64,000 nucleotides of DNA from Pseudoduganella danionis (GTDB lineage Bacteria; Pseudomonadota; Gammaproteobacteria; Burkholderiales; Burkholderiaceae_D), in assembly GCF_009720775.1 (NCBI RefSeq), contig NZ_WNKW01000002.1, positions 62,001 to 126,000 on the forward strand. Direction: 5' to 3'. Of this stretch, positions 36,636-44,357 are shown piece after piece. The position numbers were made by a program, and so were the translations under genes. Each line of letters opens with the position of its first letter. Positions within the stretch are counted from its first letter, which is position 1. A model generated the notes under the pieces. The model had not been told where the DNA came from and ran no database searches. It worked only from the letters and a program-made list of their open reading frames with translations.

Positions 36636-36899
36636 ATGTCTAAGAAATCAACTGCCGCTGGCGCAGGTCCGGACCCGGTCCCGGCCTCGTTCGAAGACGC
36701 CATGGCCGAACTGGCGCAACTGGTAGCCCAGATGGAAGGCGGCCAGCTGCCGCTGGAAGGCTCGGTGGCCGCCTACGCACGCGGCTCGACGCTGGTGCAG
36801 TTCTGCGCTGCGCAGCTGGAAAAAGTGGAAGCTCAGGTCAAAATTCTGGAAGGCGACATGCTCAAACCATTCGCACCGGGCGGGGAGGCGGAACAATGA
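36636..36899 (+). CDS. xseB: Exodeoxyribonuclease VII small subunit
   Basis: Small subunit of the single-strand-specific exonuclease VII, 87 residues. The conserved core is SFEDAMAELAQLVAQMEGG, LPLEGSVAAYARGSTL and QLEKVEAQVKIL. It forms helical hairpins that decorate the XseA catalytic subunit, whose gene is elsewhere. The N-terminal 14 residues and the C-terminal acidic end are variable. It overlaps ispA by four bases (ATGA), the classic xseB-ispA-dxs order, so the three genes form one transcript. Confidence 0.96.
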   Translation: MSKKSTAAGAGPDPVPASFEDAMAELAQLVAQMEGGQLPLEGSVAAYARGSTLVQFCAAQLEKVEAQVKILEGDMLKPFAPGGEAEQ

Positions 36900-37786
36900 C
36901 GGCCGCTTTCGACGACTGGATGAAAACCGTACAAGCCGGATCGGAACTTGATCTAGCCGGCTTTTTACCTGCCGCCACGGTGGTGCCGACCAAGCTGCAC
37001 GAAGCCATGCGCTATGCGCTGCTCGGTGGCGGCAAGCGCGTGCGCCCGCTGCTGGTGTACGCGGCCGGCGCCCTGTTCGATGCCGAAGCGCAGGCCCTGA
37101 GCCGCGCTGCGGCCGCAGTGGAAATGATCCACGCCTATTCGCTGGTGCACGACGACATGCCCTGCATGGACGATGATGAACTGCGCCGTGGCAAACCGAC
37201 CGTGCACGTGGCCTATGACGACGCCACCGCGCTGCTGGTAGGCGACGCGCTGCAATCGCAGGCCTTCATGGTGCTGGCCGAAGCAACCACGCTGCCGCCG
37301 GCGCGCCAGATGGCCATGCTGCGCGTGCTGGCCCATGCTTCCGGCTCGGCCGGCATGTGCGGCGGCCAGGCTATTGACCTCGATAGCGTGGGTCTGAGCC
37401 TGACCTTGGCCCAACTGGAACAGATGCACCAGCTGAAAACCGGCGCGCTGCTGCGCGCTTCGGTGGTGCTCGGTGCGCTGGCCGGCAAGGAACTGGACGC
37501 AGCCGAACTGCAGGCGCTGAACGACTACGCGCGTGCCATCGGTCTGGCCTTCCAGGTGGTGGATGATGTGCTCGACGCGACGGCCGATTCGGCCACGCTG
37601 GGCAAAACGGCTGGCAAGGATGCCGCCGACAACAAGCCGACTTATGTCTCGATACTGGGTCTGGAACCGTCACGGGCACTGGCGGAAAAATTGCGGCTCG
37701 ATGCGCATGCAGCGCTCGCGCCGTTCGGAGATAAAGCTTTGCGGTTACGCGAACTCGCGGATCTGATCGTACAGCGGAAGGCATAA
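36896..37786 (+). CDS. ispA: Farnesyl diphosphate synthase (polyprenyl synthetase)
   Basis: Condenses DMAPP and IPP to GPP and FPP; soluble. The 296 residues fit IspA. The first Asp-rich motif is LVHDDMPCMDDDELRRGKPT near residue 85. The second is FQVVDDVLDATAD near 220. LGGGKRVRPLLVYAAG is the IPP-binding region. It begins inside the xseB stop and is followed without any gap by dxs (TAA then ATG), so translation of all three is linked. Its product feeds quinone synthesis; ubiA is in the same window but far away. Confidence 0.96.
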   Translation: MTAAFDDWMKTVQAGSELDLAGFLPAATVVPTKLHEAMRYALLGGGKRVRPLLVYAAGALFDAEAQALSRAAAAVEMIHAYSLVHDDMPCMDDDELRRGKPTVHVAYDDATALLVGDALQSQAFMVLAEATTLPPARQMAMLRVLAHASGSAGMCGGQAIDLDSVGLSLTLAQLEQMHQLKTGALLRASVVLGALAGKELDAAELQALNDYARAIGLAFQVVDDVLDATADSATLGKTAGKDAADNKPTYVSILGLEPSRALAEKLRLDAHAALAPFGDKALRLRELADLIVQRKA

Positions 37787-39658
37787 ATGGACTTGCTAGC
37801 AACTATAAATTCGCCGGCGGATGTGCGCAAACTGGCGCGCACCCAGCTGACGCCACTGGCGCACGAACTGCGCGCCTACCTGCTCGATTCGGTGTCGAAA
37901 ACGGGCGGCCACCTGTCGTCCAATCTGGGCACAGTGGAACTGACGGTGGCACTGCATTACGTGTTTAACACGCCCTACGACCGCATCGTGTGGGACGTGG
38001 GCCACCAGACTTATTCGCACAAAATCCTCACCGGACGGCGCGAGCGCATGCACACGCTGCGCCAGCTCGGCGGCATTTCCGGCTTCCCCAAGCGCGACGA
38101 AAGCGAATACGACACCTTCGGCACGGCGCACTCGTCAACTTCGATTTCGGCCGCACTGGGCATGGCGCAGGCAGCCAAGATCAAGGGCGAAAACCGTCAC
38201 GCCATCGCCGTGATCGGCGACGGCTCGATGACGGCCGGTATGGCCTTCGAAGCGCTGAATAACGCCGGTGTGCAGGAAGACCTGAATCTGCTGGTGATCC
38301 TGAACGACAACGATATGTCGATCTCGCCGCCCGTGGGCGCGCTGAACCGCTATCTGGCCCGCCTGATGTCGGGGCAGTTCTACGCGGCGGCCAAGAACGT
38401 GGGTAAATCGGTATTGCCTGCCCCTGTGCTGGAACTGGCCAAGCGCCTCGAAGAGCATGCCAAAGGCATGGTAGTACCGGCCACCATGTTCGAAGAATTC
38501 GGCTTCAACTACATCGGCCCTATCGACGGCCATGATCTGGAATCGCTGATTCCTACGCTGCAGAATATCCGCCACCTGAAAGGCCCGCAGTTCCTGCACG
38601 TGGTGACCAAAAAAGGCCAGGGCTACAAGCTGGCCGAAGCCGAGCCGATTCTGTACCACGGAACGGGCAAGTTCAATCCGGCCGAAGGCATCAAGCCGCC
38701 TACCGCGCCTAGCAAACTGACCTACACGGAAGTATTCGGCAACTGGCTGTGCGACATGGCCGCTGCCGACAAGAAGCTGGTCGGCATCACGCCGGCCATG
38801 CGCGAAGGCTCGGGCATGGTGCGCTTCGATCAGGAATATCCGGACCGCTATTTCGACGTCGGCATCGCCGAGCAGCACGCGGTGACGTTTGGCGCCGGTC
38901 TGGCCTGCGAAGGCCTGAAGCCCGTCGTGGCGATCTACTCCACCTTCCTGCAGCGCGGCTACGACCAGCTGATCCACGACGTGGCCCTGCAGAATCTGGA
39001 CGTGACCTTTGCGCTGGACCGTGCCGGTCTGGTAGGTGCCGACGGTGCCACCCACGCCGGTAACTACGATCTGGCCTATCTGCGCTGCATCCCTAACATG
39101 GTGGTGATGGCACCATCGGACGAAAACGAATGCCGCCAGATGCTGACCACGGGCTACCATTACCAGGGCCCGGCAGCGATCCGTTACCCGCGCGGTGCCG
39201 GCATCGGTGCAGCGGTAGAAAAAGCGCTGACCACGCTGGAAATTGGCAAAGGCGAAATCAAGCGCCGCGGCCAGAAGATCGCCATCCTCGCCTTTGGCTC
39301 GATGGTGGCACCGGCCATGGCAGCGGGCGAAGCCTTGGACGCGACGGTCGCAAATATGCGCTTCGTCAAGCCGCTGGACGTAGAGCTGGTGCGCCAGCTC
39401 GCGGCCGAACACGATTATCTGGTAACGGTGGAAGAGGGCTGCATCATGGGTGGTGCCGGTGCGGCCGTGGCCGAAGCACTGGCTGCCGAAGGCATCGTCA
39501 AGCCGCTGCAGATGCTGGGCCTGCCGGACCAGTTCATCGACCATGGCGATCCGGCCAAGCTGCTGGCCAGCGTGGGCCTTGATGGCGCCGGTATCACGGC
39601 ATCCATCCGCCAGCGCAGTGCTGCCGTCGAGCCGCGTCTGGTGGTCAATAACGGCTAA
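37787..39658 (+). CDS. dxs: 1-deoxy-D-xylulose-5-phosphate synthase
   Basis: Thiamine-diphosphate enzyme that condenses pyruvate and glyceraldehyde 3-phosphate, the first step of the MEP pathway and also a source for thiamine thiazole and pyridoxal. The 623 residues are normal. The ThDP motif is [15 protein letters not shown] with a following NDNDMSIS near residue 145. The transketolase pyrimidine domain starts around 315 ([16 protein letters not shown]) and has [18 protein letters not shown]. The C-terminal domain carries [12 protein letters not shown] and [10 protein letters not shown] palindrome at 39681-39754 with a T-run follows and probably ends the transcript. Confidence 0.98.
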   Translation: MDLLATINSPADVRKLARTQLTPLAHELRAYLLDSVSKTGGHLSSNLGTVELTVALHYVFNTPYDRIVWDVGHQTYSHKILTGRRERMHTLRQLGGISGFPKRDESEYDTFGTAHSSTSISAALGMAQAAKIKGENRHAIAVIGDGSMTAGMAFEALNNAGVQEDLNLLVILNDNDMSISPPVGALNRYLARLMSGQFYAAAKNVGKSVLPAPVLELAKRLEEHAKGMVVPATMFEEFGFNYIGPIDGHDLESLIPTLQNIRHLKGPQFLHVVTKKGQGYKLAEAEPILYHGTGKFNPAEGIKPPTAPSKLTYTEVFGNWLCDMAAADKKLVGITPAMREGSGMVRFDQEYPDRYFDVGIAEQHAVTFGAGLACEGLKPVVAIYSTFLQRGYDQLIHDVALQNLDVTFALDRAGLVGADGATHAGNYDLAYLRCIPNMVVMAPSDENECRQMLTTGYHYQGPAAIRYPRGAGIGAAVEKALTTLEIGKGEIKRRGQKIAILAFGSMVAPAMAAGEALDATVANMRFVKPLDVELVRQLAAEHDYLVTVEEGCIMGGAGAAVAEALAAEGIVKPLQMLGLPDQFIDHGDPAKLLASVGLDGAGITASIRQRSAAVEPRLVVNNG

Positions 39659-39680
39659 GGCGGCCCTGCCGCATTAGTTC

Positions 39681-39754
39681 GGGGTCAGGTCGGGCATTGG
39701 CGCAGAGTCCGCTATTTTGATAGCGAGCTCTGCGCCAATGCCCGACCTGACCCC
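39681..39754. repeat. 74-bp REPIN-like palindrome between dxs and the adenosyltransferase gene
   Basis: The arms 39681-39707 and 39728-39754 are perfect 27-base reverse complements starting GGGGTCAGGTCGGGCATTGG. An inner stem CGCTAT/ATAGCG (39710-39715, 39720-39725) closes on a four-base loop. It lies between the stops of two convergent genes. Plus-strand transcripts meet a T-run directly after (39756-39760), so it can serve as an intrinsic terminator for dxs. A near-identical copy of the same length is at 54217-54290. Confidence 0.93.
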
Positions 39755-39764
39755 GTTTTTATTT

Positions 39765-40322
39765 TCAGGCTTTGCGGCGGCGTTCGTGCTGCCACAGCAC
39801 ATCGCTGCCGCCCGCATGGCGGTTCAGTACGCGGGCAAGTACGAACAGCAGATCGGACAGGCGGTTGACGTACTGGCGCGGGTGTTCATGGATGGTTTCG
39901 GCCTTGCCCAGCGTGACGATGGCGCGTTCGGCGCGGCGGCACACGGTGCGGCAGACGTGGGCCTGCGAGGCCGCACGCGAACCGGCCGGCAGGATGAATT
40001 CCGTCAGTGCGGGCAGGGTGGCGTTGTATTTGGACAGATGCTCATCGAGACGCAGCACGTGGTCTTCGGTAATCATTTGGTAGCCGGGGATGCATAGCTC
40101 GCCACCGAGATCAAACAGATCATGCTGGATGGTGACCAGTTCTTCGCGCAGCTCGGCCGGCATGTCTTCGCACAGCAGCAGGCCCAGATGGGAATTGAGT
40201 TCGTCGACTTCGCCTATGGCCTGTATGCGCACGCTATCCTTGTCGGTGCGGCTGCCGTCGCCTAGGCCGGTGGTGCCGCCGTCGCCCGTGCGGGTGGCGA
40301 TTTTAGAAAGTCGGTTACCCAT
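39765..40322 (-). CDS. Cob(I)yrinic acid a,c-diamide adenosyltransferase, PduO type
   Basis: Transfers the adenosyl group of ATP to cob(I)alamin to make coenzyme B12; 185 residues. The PduO-type fold is recognisable by the N-terminal ATP loop KIATRTGDGGTTGLGDGSR, then GEVDELNSHLGLL and, in the middle, PGYQMITEDHVLRLDEHL. The active-site helix is RTVCRRAERAIVTL, and the end NRLSDLLFVLARVLNRHAGG is conserved. It is not homologous to CobA/BtuR. It stands alone. Its promoter region is the 130 bases shared with the divergent glcD gene. Confidence 0.93.
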   Translation of the reverse strand: MGNRLSKIATRTGDGGTTGLGDGSRTDKDSVRIQAIGEVDELNSHLGLLLCEDMPAELREELVTIQHDLFDLGGELCIPGYQMITEDHVLRLDEHLSKYNATLPALTEFILPAGSRAASQAHVCRTVCRRAERAIVTLGKAETIHEHPRQYVNRLSDLLFVLARVLNRHAGGSDVLWQHERRRKA

Positions 40323-40456
40323 GTCATTTCCTTGTGTTGGAGGTTAGCGCCCGAAGAATACAACAGTTTGCGCTTGTATTTCACCGGCGGGCCGGATCGA
40401 CCCCACATTTGTGCTTACAATTCTGTTCTGATCCCGTGCTTTCAGGTGCCCGCTCC

Positions 40457-41974
40457 ATGAACACAGCCACCCCAGTCACCACAGTTACAGCGGCCGCGGC
40501 CTCGCCGGCTGCGCTTTCCGCCCGCCGCGTCCAGTTGGCCGCCGCCTTGCTACAGGTGCTGCCGCCCGGTGCCATCCTGTCCGACCCCGAAGATACCCGT
40601 CCCTACGAGTGCGACGGTCTGGCCGCCTACCGCCAGATGCCGCTGATCGTGGTGCTGCCCGATAGCGAGGCGCAGATCGTGGCCGTGCTCAAGCTGTGCC
40701 ACGAACTGCAGGTGCCCATCGTACCGCGTGGCGCCGGCACGGGGCTGTCCGGTGGCGCCATGCCGATCGCGGACGGGGTAGTGCTATCTACGGCGCGCCT
40801 CAACCGCATCCTGCGCATGGATGCCTATTCGCGTACGGCCGTGGTGCAGCCCGGCGTGCGCAATCTGGCGATTTCCGATGCAGCGGCCCAGCATGGGCTG
40901 TACTACGCGCCCGATCCCTCCTCGCAGATCGCCTGCACCATAGGCGGCAATGTGGCGGAGAACTCGGGCGGGGTGCACTGCCTGAAATACGGCCTGACCG
41001 TGCACAACGTGCTGCGCGTGCGCATGGTGACGATAGAAGGCGAGGTGGTGGAACTGGGCAGCGAAGCGCTCGATGCGGCAGGGCTGGATCTGCTGTCCGT
41101 ATTCATAGGCTCGGAAGGCATGCTCGGTATCGTCACCGAAGTGACGGTAAAACTGGTGCCCAAGCCGGCCTGCGCACGCGTCATCATGGCCTCGTTCAAC
41201 GAGGTGGTGGCAGGCTGCAATGCCGTCGCTGCGCTGATCGCGGCCGGCATTATTCCGGCCGGGCTGGAAATGATGGACCAGACTTCCTCGCGCATGGTGG
41301 AGCCTTTCGTGCATGCCGGTTATGACACCGAAGCGGCCGCCATCCTGCTGTGCGAAGCCGATGGCACGGCCGAGGAAGTGGAAGAAGAAATCGCGCGCAT
41401 GTCGGCCGTGCTGCAGCAGGCCGGTGCCAGTGCGATTGCTGTGTCGCAGTCGGAAGTGGAACGGATGAAGTTCTGGTCCGGCCGCAAGAATGCCTTCCCG
41501 GCAGCCGGGCGCATATCGCCCGACTACTACTGCATGGATGGCACCATCCCGCGCAAGCGACTGGGGCAGGTACTGGAAGGCATCGCGCAGATGGAAGTGA
41601 AGTACGGCCTGCGCTGCGCCAATGTGTTCCATGCGGGAGATGGCAATCTGCACCCGCTCATCCTGTTCAACGCGAACATTCCTGACGAATTCGAACGGGC
41701 CGAAGCGTTTGGCGCCGAGATACTGGCGCTGTGCGTGGAAGTGGGGGGCACCATCACCGGCGAGCACGGGGTGGGCATAGAGAAGATCAATTCCATGTGC
41801 GCGCAGTTCGCGCCGGCCGAGTTGGAAGCCTTCTTCGGCGTCAAGCGCGCGTTCGATCCGGCGCGGCTGCTCAATCCTGACAAGGCGATACCGACGCTGA
41901 ACCGCTGTGCGGAATTCGGCAAGATGCGCGTCAGCGGCGGCAAGCTGCCGTTTGCCTATCTGCCGCGCTTCTGA
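40457..41974 (+). CDS. glcD: Glycolate oxidase subunit GlcD (FAD-linked)
   Basis: FAD subunit of membrane-associated glycolate oxidase, which oxidises glycolate to glyoxylate with GlcE and GlcF. About 505 residues. The PCMH FAD domain contains VPRGAGTGLSGGAMP near residue 95 and PGVRNLAISDAAAQHGL. NVAENSGGVHCLKYG follows. The C-terminal FAD-oxidase part has NVFHAGDGNLHPLILF and EHGVGIEKI. I start at ATG 40457 (MNTATP); 41 in-frame codons upstream lack family character. The N-terminus is Thr/Ala-rich. First gene of glcDEF; no GlcC regulator gene is adjacent. Confidence 0.96.
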   Translation: MNTATPVTTVTAAAASPAALSARRVQLAAALLQVLPPGAILSDPEDTRPYECDGLAAYRQMPLIVVLPDSEAQIVAVLKLCHELQVPIVPRGAGTGLSGGAMPIADGVVLSTARLNRILRMDAYSRTAVVQPGVRNLAISDAAAQHGLYYAPDPSSQIACTIGGNVAENSGGVHCLKYGLTVHNVLRVRMVTIEGEVVELGSEALDAAGLDLLSVFIGSEGMLGIVTEVTVKLVPKPACARVIMASFNEVVAGCNAVAALIAAGIIPAGLEMMDQTSSRMVEPFVHAGYDTEAAAILLCEADGTAEEVEEEIARMSAVLQQAGASAIAVSQSEVERMKFWSGRKNAFPAAGRISPDYYCMDGTIPRKRLGQVLEGIAQMEVKYGLRCANVFHAGDGNLHPLILFNANIPDEFERAEAFGAEILALCVEVGGTITGEHGVGIEKINSMCAQFAPAELEAFFGVKRAFDPARLLNPDKAIPTLNRCAEFGKMRVSGGKLPFAYLPRF

Positions 41975-41989
41975 GGAGGCCTGACGAAT

Positions 41990-43129
41990 ATGACGACAGT
42001 AGACAAGGCTATACCGGACGCAGCGAGCGCCGCGGGCACTGCGGCGAGTGGCGCAACGCCGGCGCATGACTATGCCGCCATTGCCGCGCAATTTGCCGAG
42101 CGTATCCGCGCGGCCAGTGCCGCCGGTACGCCGCTCTGCCTGCGCGGCAGCGGCAGCAAGGACTGGTATGGTCAGCCGCCGCAAGGCGAAGTGCTCGATA
42201 CCCGCGCTTATGCGGGTGTAGTGTCCTACGAACCGACGGAACTGGTCATCACCGTACGCTGCGGCACGCCGCTGGCCGAGATCGAAGCGCTGCTGGCCGA
42301 ACACCAGCAGATGCTGGCGTTCGAGCCGCCCCGCTTTGGCGCAGGTTCGACCATAGGCGGCGTCGTGGCCAGTGCGCTGTCCGGTCCGCGCCGTGCCAGT
42401 GCGGGCGCCGTGCGTGATTTCGTGCTGGGTGCTGTGCTGATGGACGGGCAGGGCACCATGCTGCGTTTTGGCGGGCAGGTGATGAAAAACGTGGCCGGTT
42501 ATGATGTGTCGCGCTTGCTGGCCGGATCGCTCGGTACGCTGGGCCTGATCCTTGAAGTCTCGCTCAAGGTGCTGCCGCTGCCGCTGTGCGAAACCAGCTT
42601 GCGTTTTGATCTGAGCGAGATCGACGCGCTGCGCCGCCTGAATGAATGGGCCGGCCAGCCTTTGCCGATTTCGGCCAGTTGCTGGTATCAGGGCGTGCTG
42701 GCAGTGCGCCTGTCCGGTGCGCGGGCTGCCGTGGCGGCAGCGCAGCAGCGCATGGGCGGCGCGCCGCTCGAACATGCCGACGCATTCTGGACCGCACTGC
42801 GCGACCAGACCCACCCGCACTTCAGCGCTGGCTGTTTGTGGCGGCTGTCGCTGCCCTCTGCGGCCAGTGCCGTGATCCTCGGCGGTGAACAGCTGATCGA
42901 ATGGAGCGGGGCACAGCGCTGGCTGAAAACGGCGGCATGCGACGAAGCGCAGGAGGAAGCGATACGCCGCACGGTAGCCGCTGCCGGCGGCCATGCCACG
43001 CTGTACCGCAGCGAGCATAAGCCTGTCAGCGTATTCCATCCGCTCAGCGCGCCGCTGATGCGCATCCATGAACGGCTGAAAGCATCGTTTGATCCGGCCG
43101 GTATCTTCAACCCCGGCCGCATGTACTGA
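41990..43129 (+). CDS. glcE: Glycolate oxidase subunit GlcE (FAD-binding)
   Basis: Second, shorter FAD-binding subunit, 379 residues. The PCMH domain is reduced: LCLRGSGSKDWYG near residue 48, VSYEPTELVITVRCGTPLAEIE, then FGAGSTIGGVVASALSGPRR and MKNVAGYDVSRLLAGSLGTLG. Ends KASFDPAGIFNPGRMY, as in the family. The first 25 residues are an Ala-rich extension. It begins 16 bases after glcD, with GAGG in front, and glcF follows after seven bases, so the three form one operon. Confidence 0.95.
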   Translation: MTTVDKAIPDAASAAGTAASGATPAHDYAAIAAQFAERIRAASAAGTPLCLRGSGSKDWYGQPPQGEVLDTRAYAGVVSYEPTELVITVRCGTPLAEIEALLAEHQQMLAFEPPRFGAGSTIGGVVASALSGPRRASAGAVRDFVLGAVLMDGQGTMLRFGGQVMKNVAGYDVSRLLAGSLGTLGLILEVSLKVLPLPLCETSLRFDLSEIDALRRLNEWAGQPLPISASCWYQGVLAVRLSGARAAVAAAQQRMGGAPLEHADAFWTALRDQTHPHFSAGCLWRLSLPSAASAVILGGEQLIEWSGAQRWLKTAACDEAQEEAIRRTVAAAGGHATLYRSEHKPVSVFHPLSAPLMRIHERLKASFDPAGIFNPGRMY

Positions 43130-43136
43130 GAGCGCC

Positions 43137-44357
43137 ATGCAGACTAATCTCGCTGACTTCATCCGCAACACCCGCGAAGGCGAAGAGGCCGATGCCATCC
43201 TGCGCGCCTGCGTGCACTGCGGCTTCTGCACGGCCACCTGTCCTACCTATCAGCTACTCGGTGATGAACTCGATGGCCCGCGCGGCCGCATCTACCTGAT
43301 CAAGCAGGTGCTGGAAGGTGCACCGATCACGGCCAAAACTCAGCAGCATCTGGACCGCTGCCTGACGTGCCGCAATTGCGAGACCACCTGCCCGTCCGGC
43401 GTGAAATACAGCCGTCTGGTCGATATCGGCCGCAAGGTGGTGGAGCAGCGCGTGCAGCGGCCTTTCATGCAGCGCATGCAGCGCTTGCTGGTACGCGAAG
43501 GGGTGTCGCGCAAGGCCGTGTTTGGCGCGGCGCTGGCGGCAGGCCGGCTGGTCAAGCCGCTGCTGTCGCCGGCCATGCAGGATAAGCTGCCGGCGCGGCA
43601 GCCTGCCGGGGTCTGGCCTGCACGCAGCCATGCGCGCAAGATGCTGGTGCTGGACGGTTGTGCCCAGCCAGCTATGGCGCCCAACATCAACGCCGCCACG
43701 GCGCGCGTGCTCGATGCGCTGGGCGTGCAGCTGCTGGTGGCGCCCCGTGCCGGCTGCTGCGGTGCTTTGCGCCACCACCTCAACGAGCATGAAGCAGCGC
43801 TCGACGATATGCGGCGCAATGTCGATGCATGGTGGCCCATGCTGCAGGATGGGACGGTGGAAGCCATCGTGATGACGGCGTCTGGCTGCGGTGCCACCGT
43901 CAAGGATTATGGCCACTTGTTGGCGCATGATGCGGCTTATGCTGCCAAGGCGCAGCAGGTAGCAGCCGCCACGCGCGACCTGAGCGAGGTGCTGGCGGAA
44001 TTCGAAGCGGAACTGGCGCTGCGTACGCGGCTGAACGAACGGGTGGCCTACCACCCGCCATGCACGCTGCAGCACGGCCAGCAGATACGCGGCAAGGTAG
44101 AAGCGATACTGCGTGCGGTCGGGGTGGATGTGGTGCTGTGCGCCGACAGCCATCTGTGCTGCGGCTCGGCCGGCAGCTATTCGCTGCTGCAGCCGGAACT
44201 CTCGCGCCAGCTGCGTGACCGCAAGCTGGCCAGTCTGGCCGATACGGGCGCCAGCACGATCGTCTCGGCCAATGTGGGCTGTAGCGCCCACTTGCAGACG
44301 GGTACTCAAACGCCCGTCATGCACTGGATAGAATTGCTGGAGCGGGCGCTGAACTAG
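43137..44357 (+). CDS. glcF: Glycolate oxidase iron-sulfur subunit GlcF
   Basis: Electron-transfer subunit that passes electrons to the quinone pool. 406 residues. Two 4Fe-4S ferredoxin-type motifs: CVHCGFCTATCPTY near residue 24 and CLTCRNCETTCPSG near 76. Two CCG (DUF224) domains follow, with APRAGCCGALRHH and DSHLCCGSAGSYSLL. I start at ATG 43137 (MQTNLADFIRNT); 16 in-frame codons upstream overlap glcE. Its 3' end overlaps the 3' end of the GGDEF/EAL gene by four bases, with no room for a separate terminator. Confidence 0.96.
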   Translation: MQTNLADFIRNTREGEEADAILRACVHCGFCTATCPTYQLLGDELDGPRGRIYLIKQVLEGAPITAKTQQHLDRCLTCRNCETTCPSGVKYSRLVDIGRKVVEQRVQRPFMQRMQRLLVREGVSRKAVFGAALAAGRLVKPLLSPAMQDKLPARQPAGVWPARSHARKMLVLDGCAQPAMAPNINAATARVLDALGVQLLVAPRAGCCGALRHHLNEHEAALDDMRRNVDAWWPMLQDGTVEAIVMTASGCGATVKDYGHLLAHDAAYAAKAQQVAAATRDLSEVLAEFEAELALRTRLNERVAYHPPCTLQHGQQIRGKVEAILRAVGVDVVLCADSHLCCGSAGSYSLLQPELSRQLRDRKLASLADTGASTIVSANVGCSAHLQTGTQTPVMHWIELLERALN

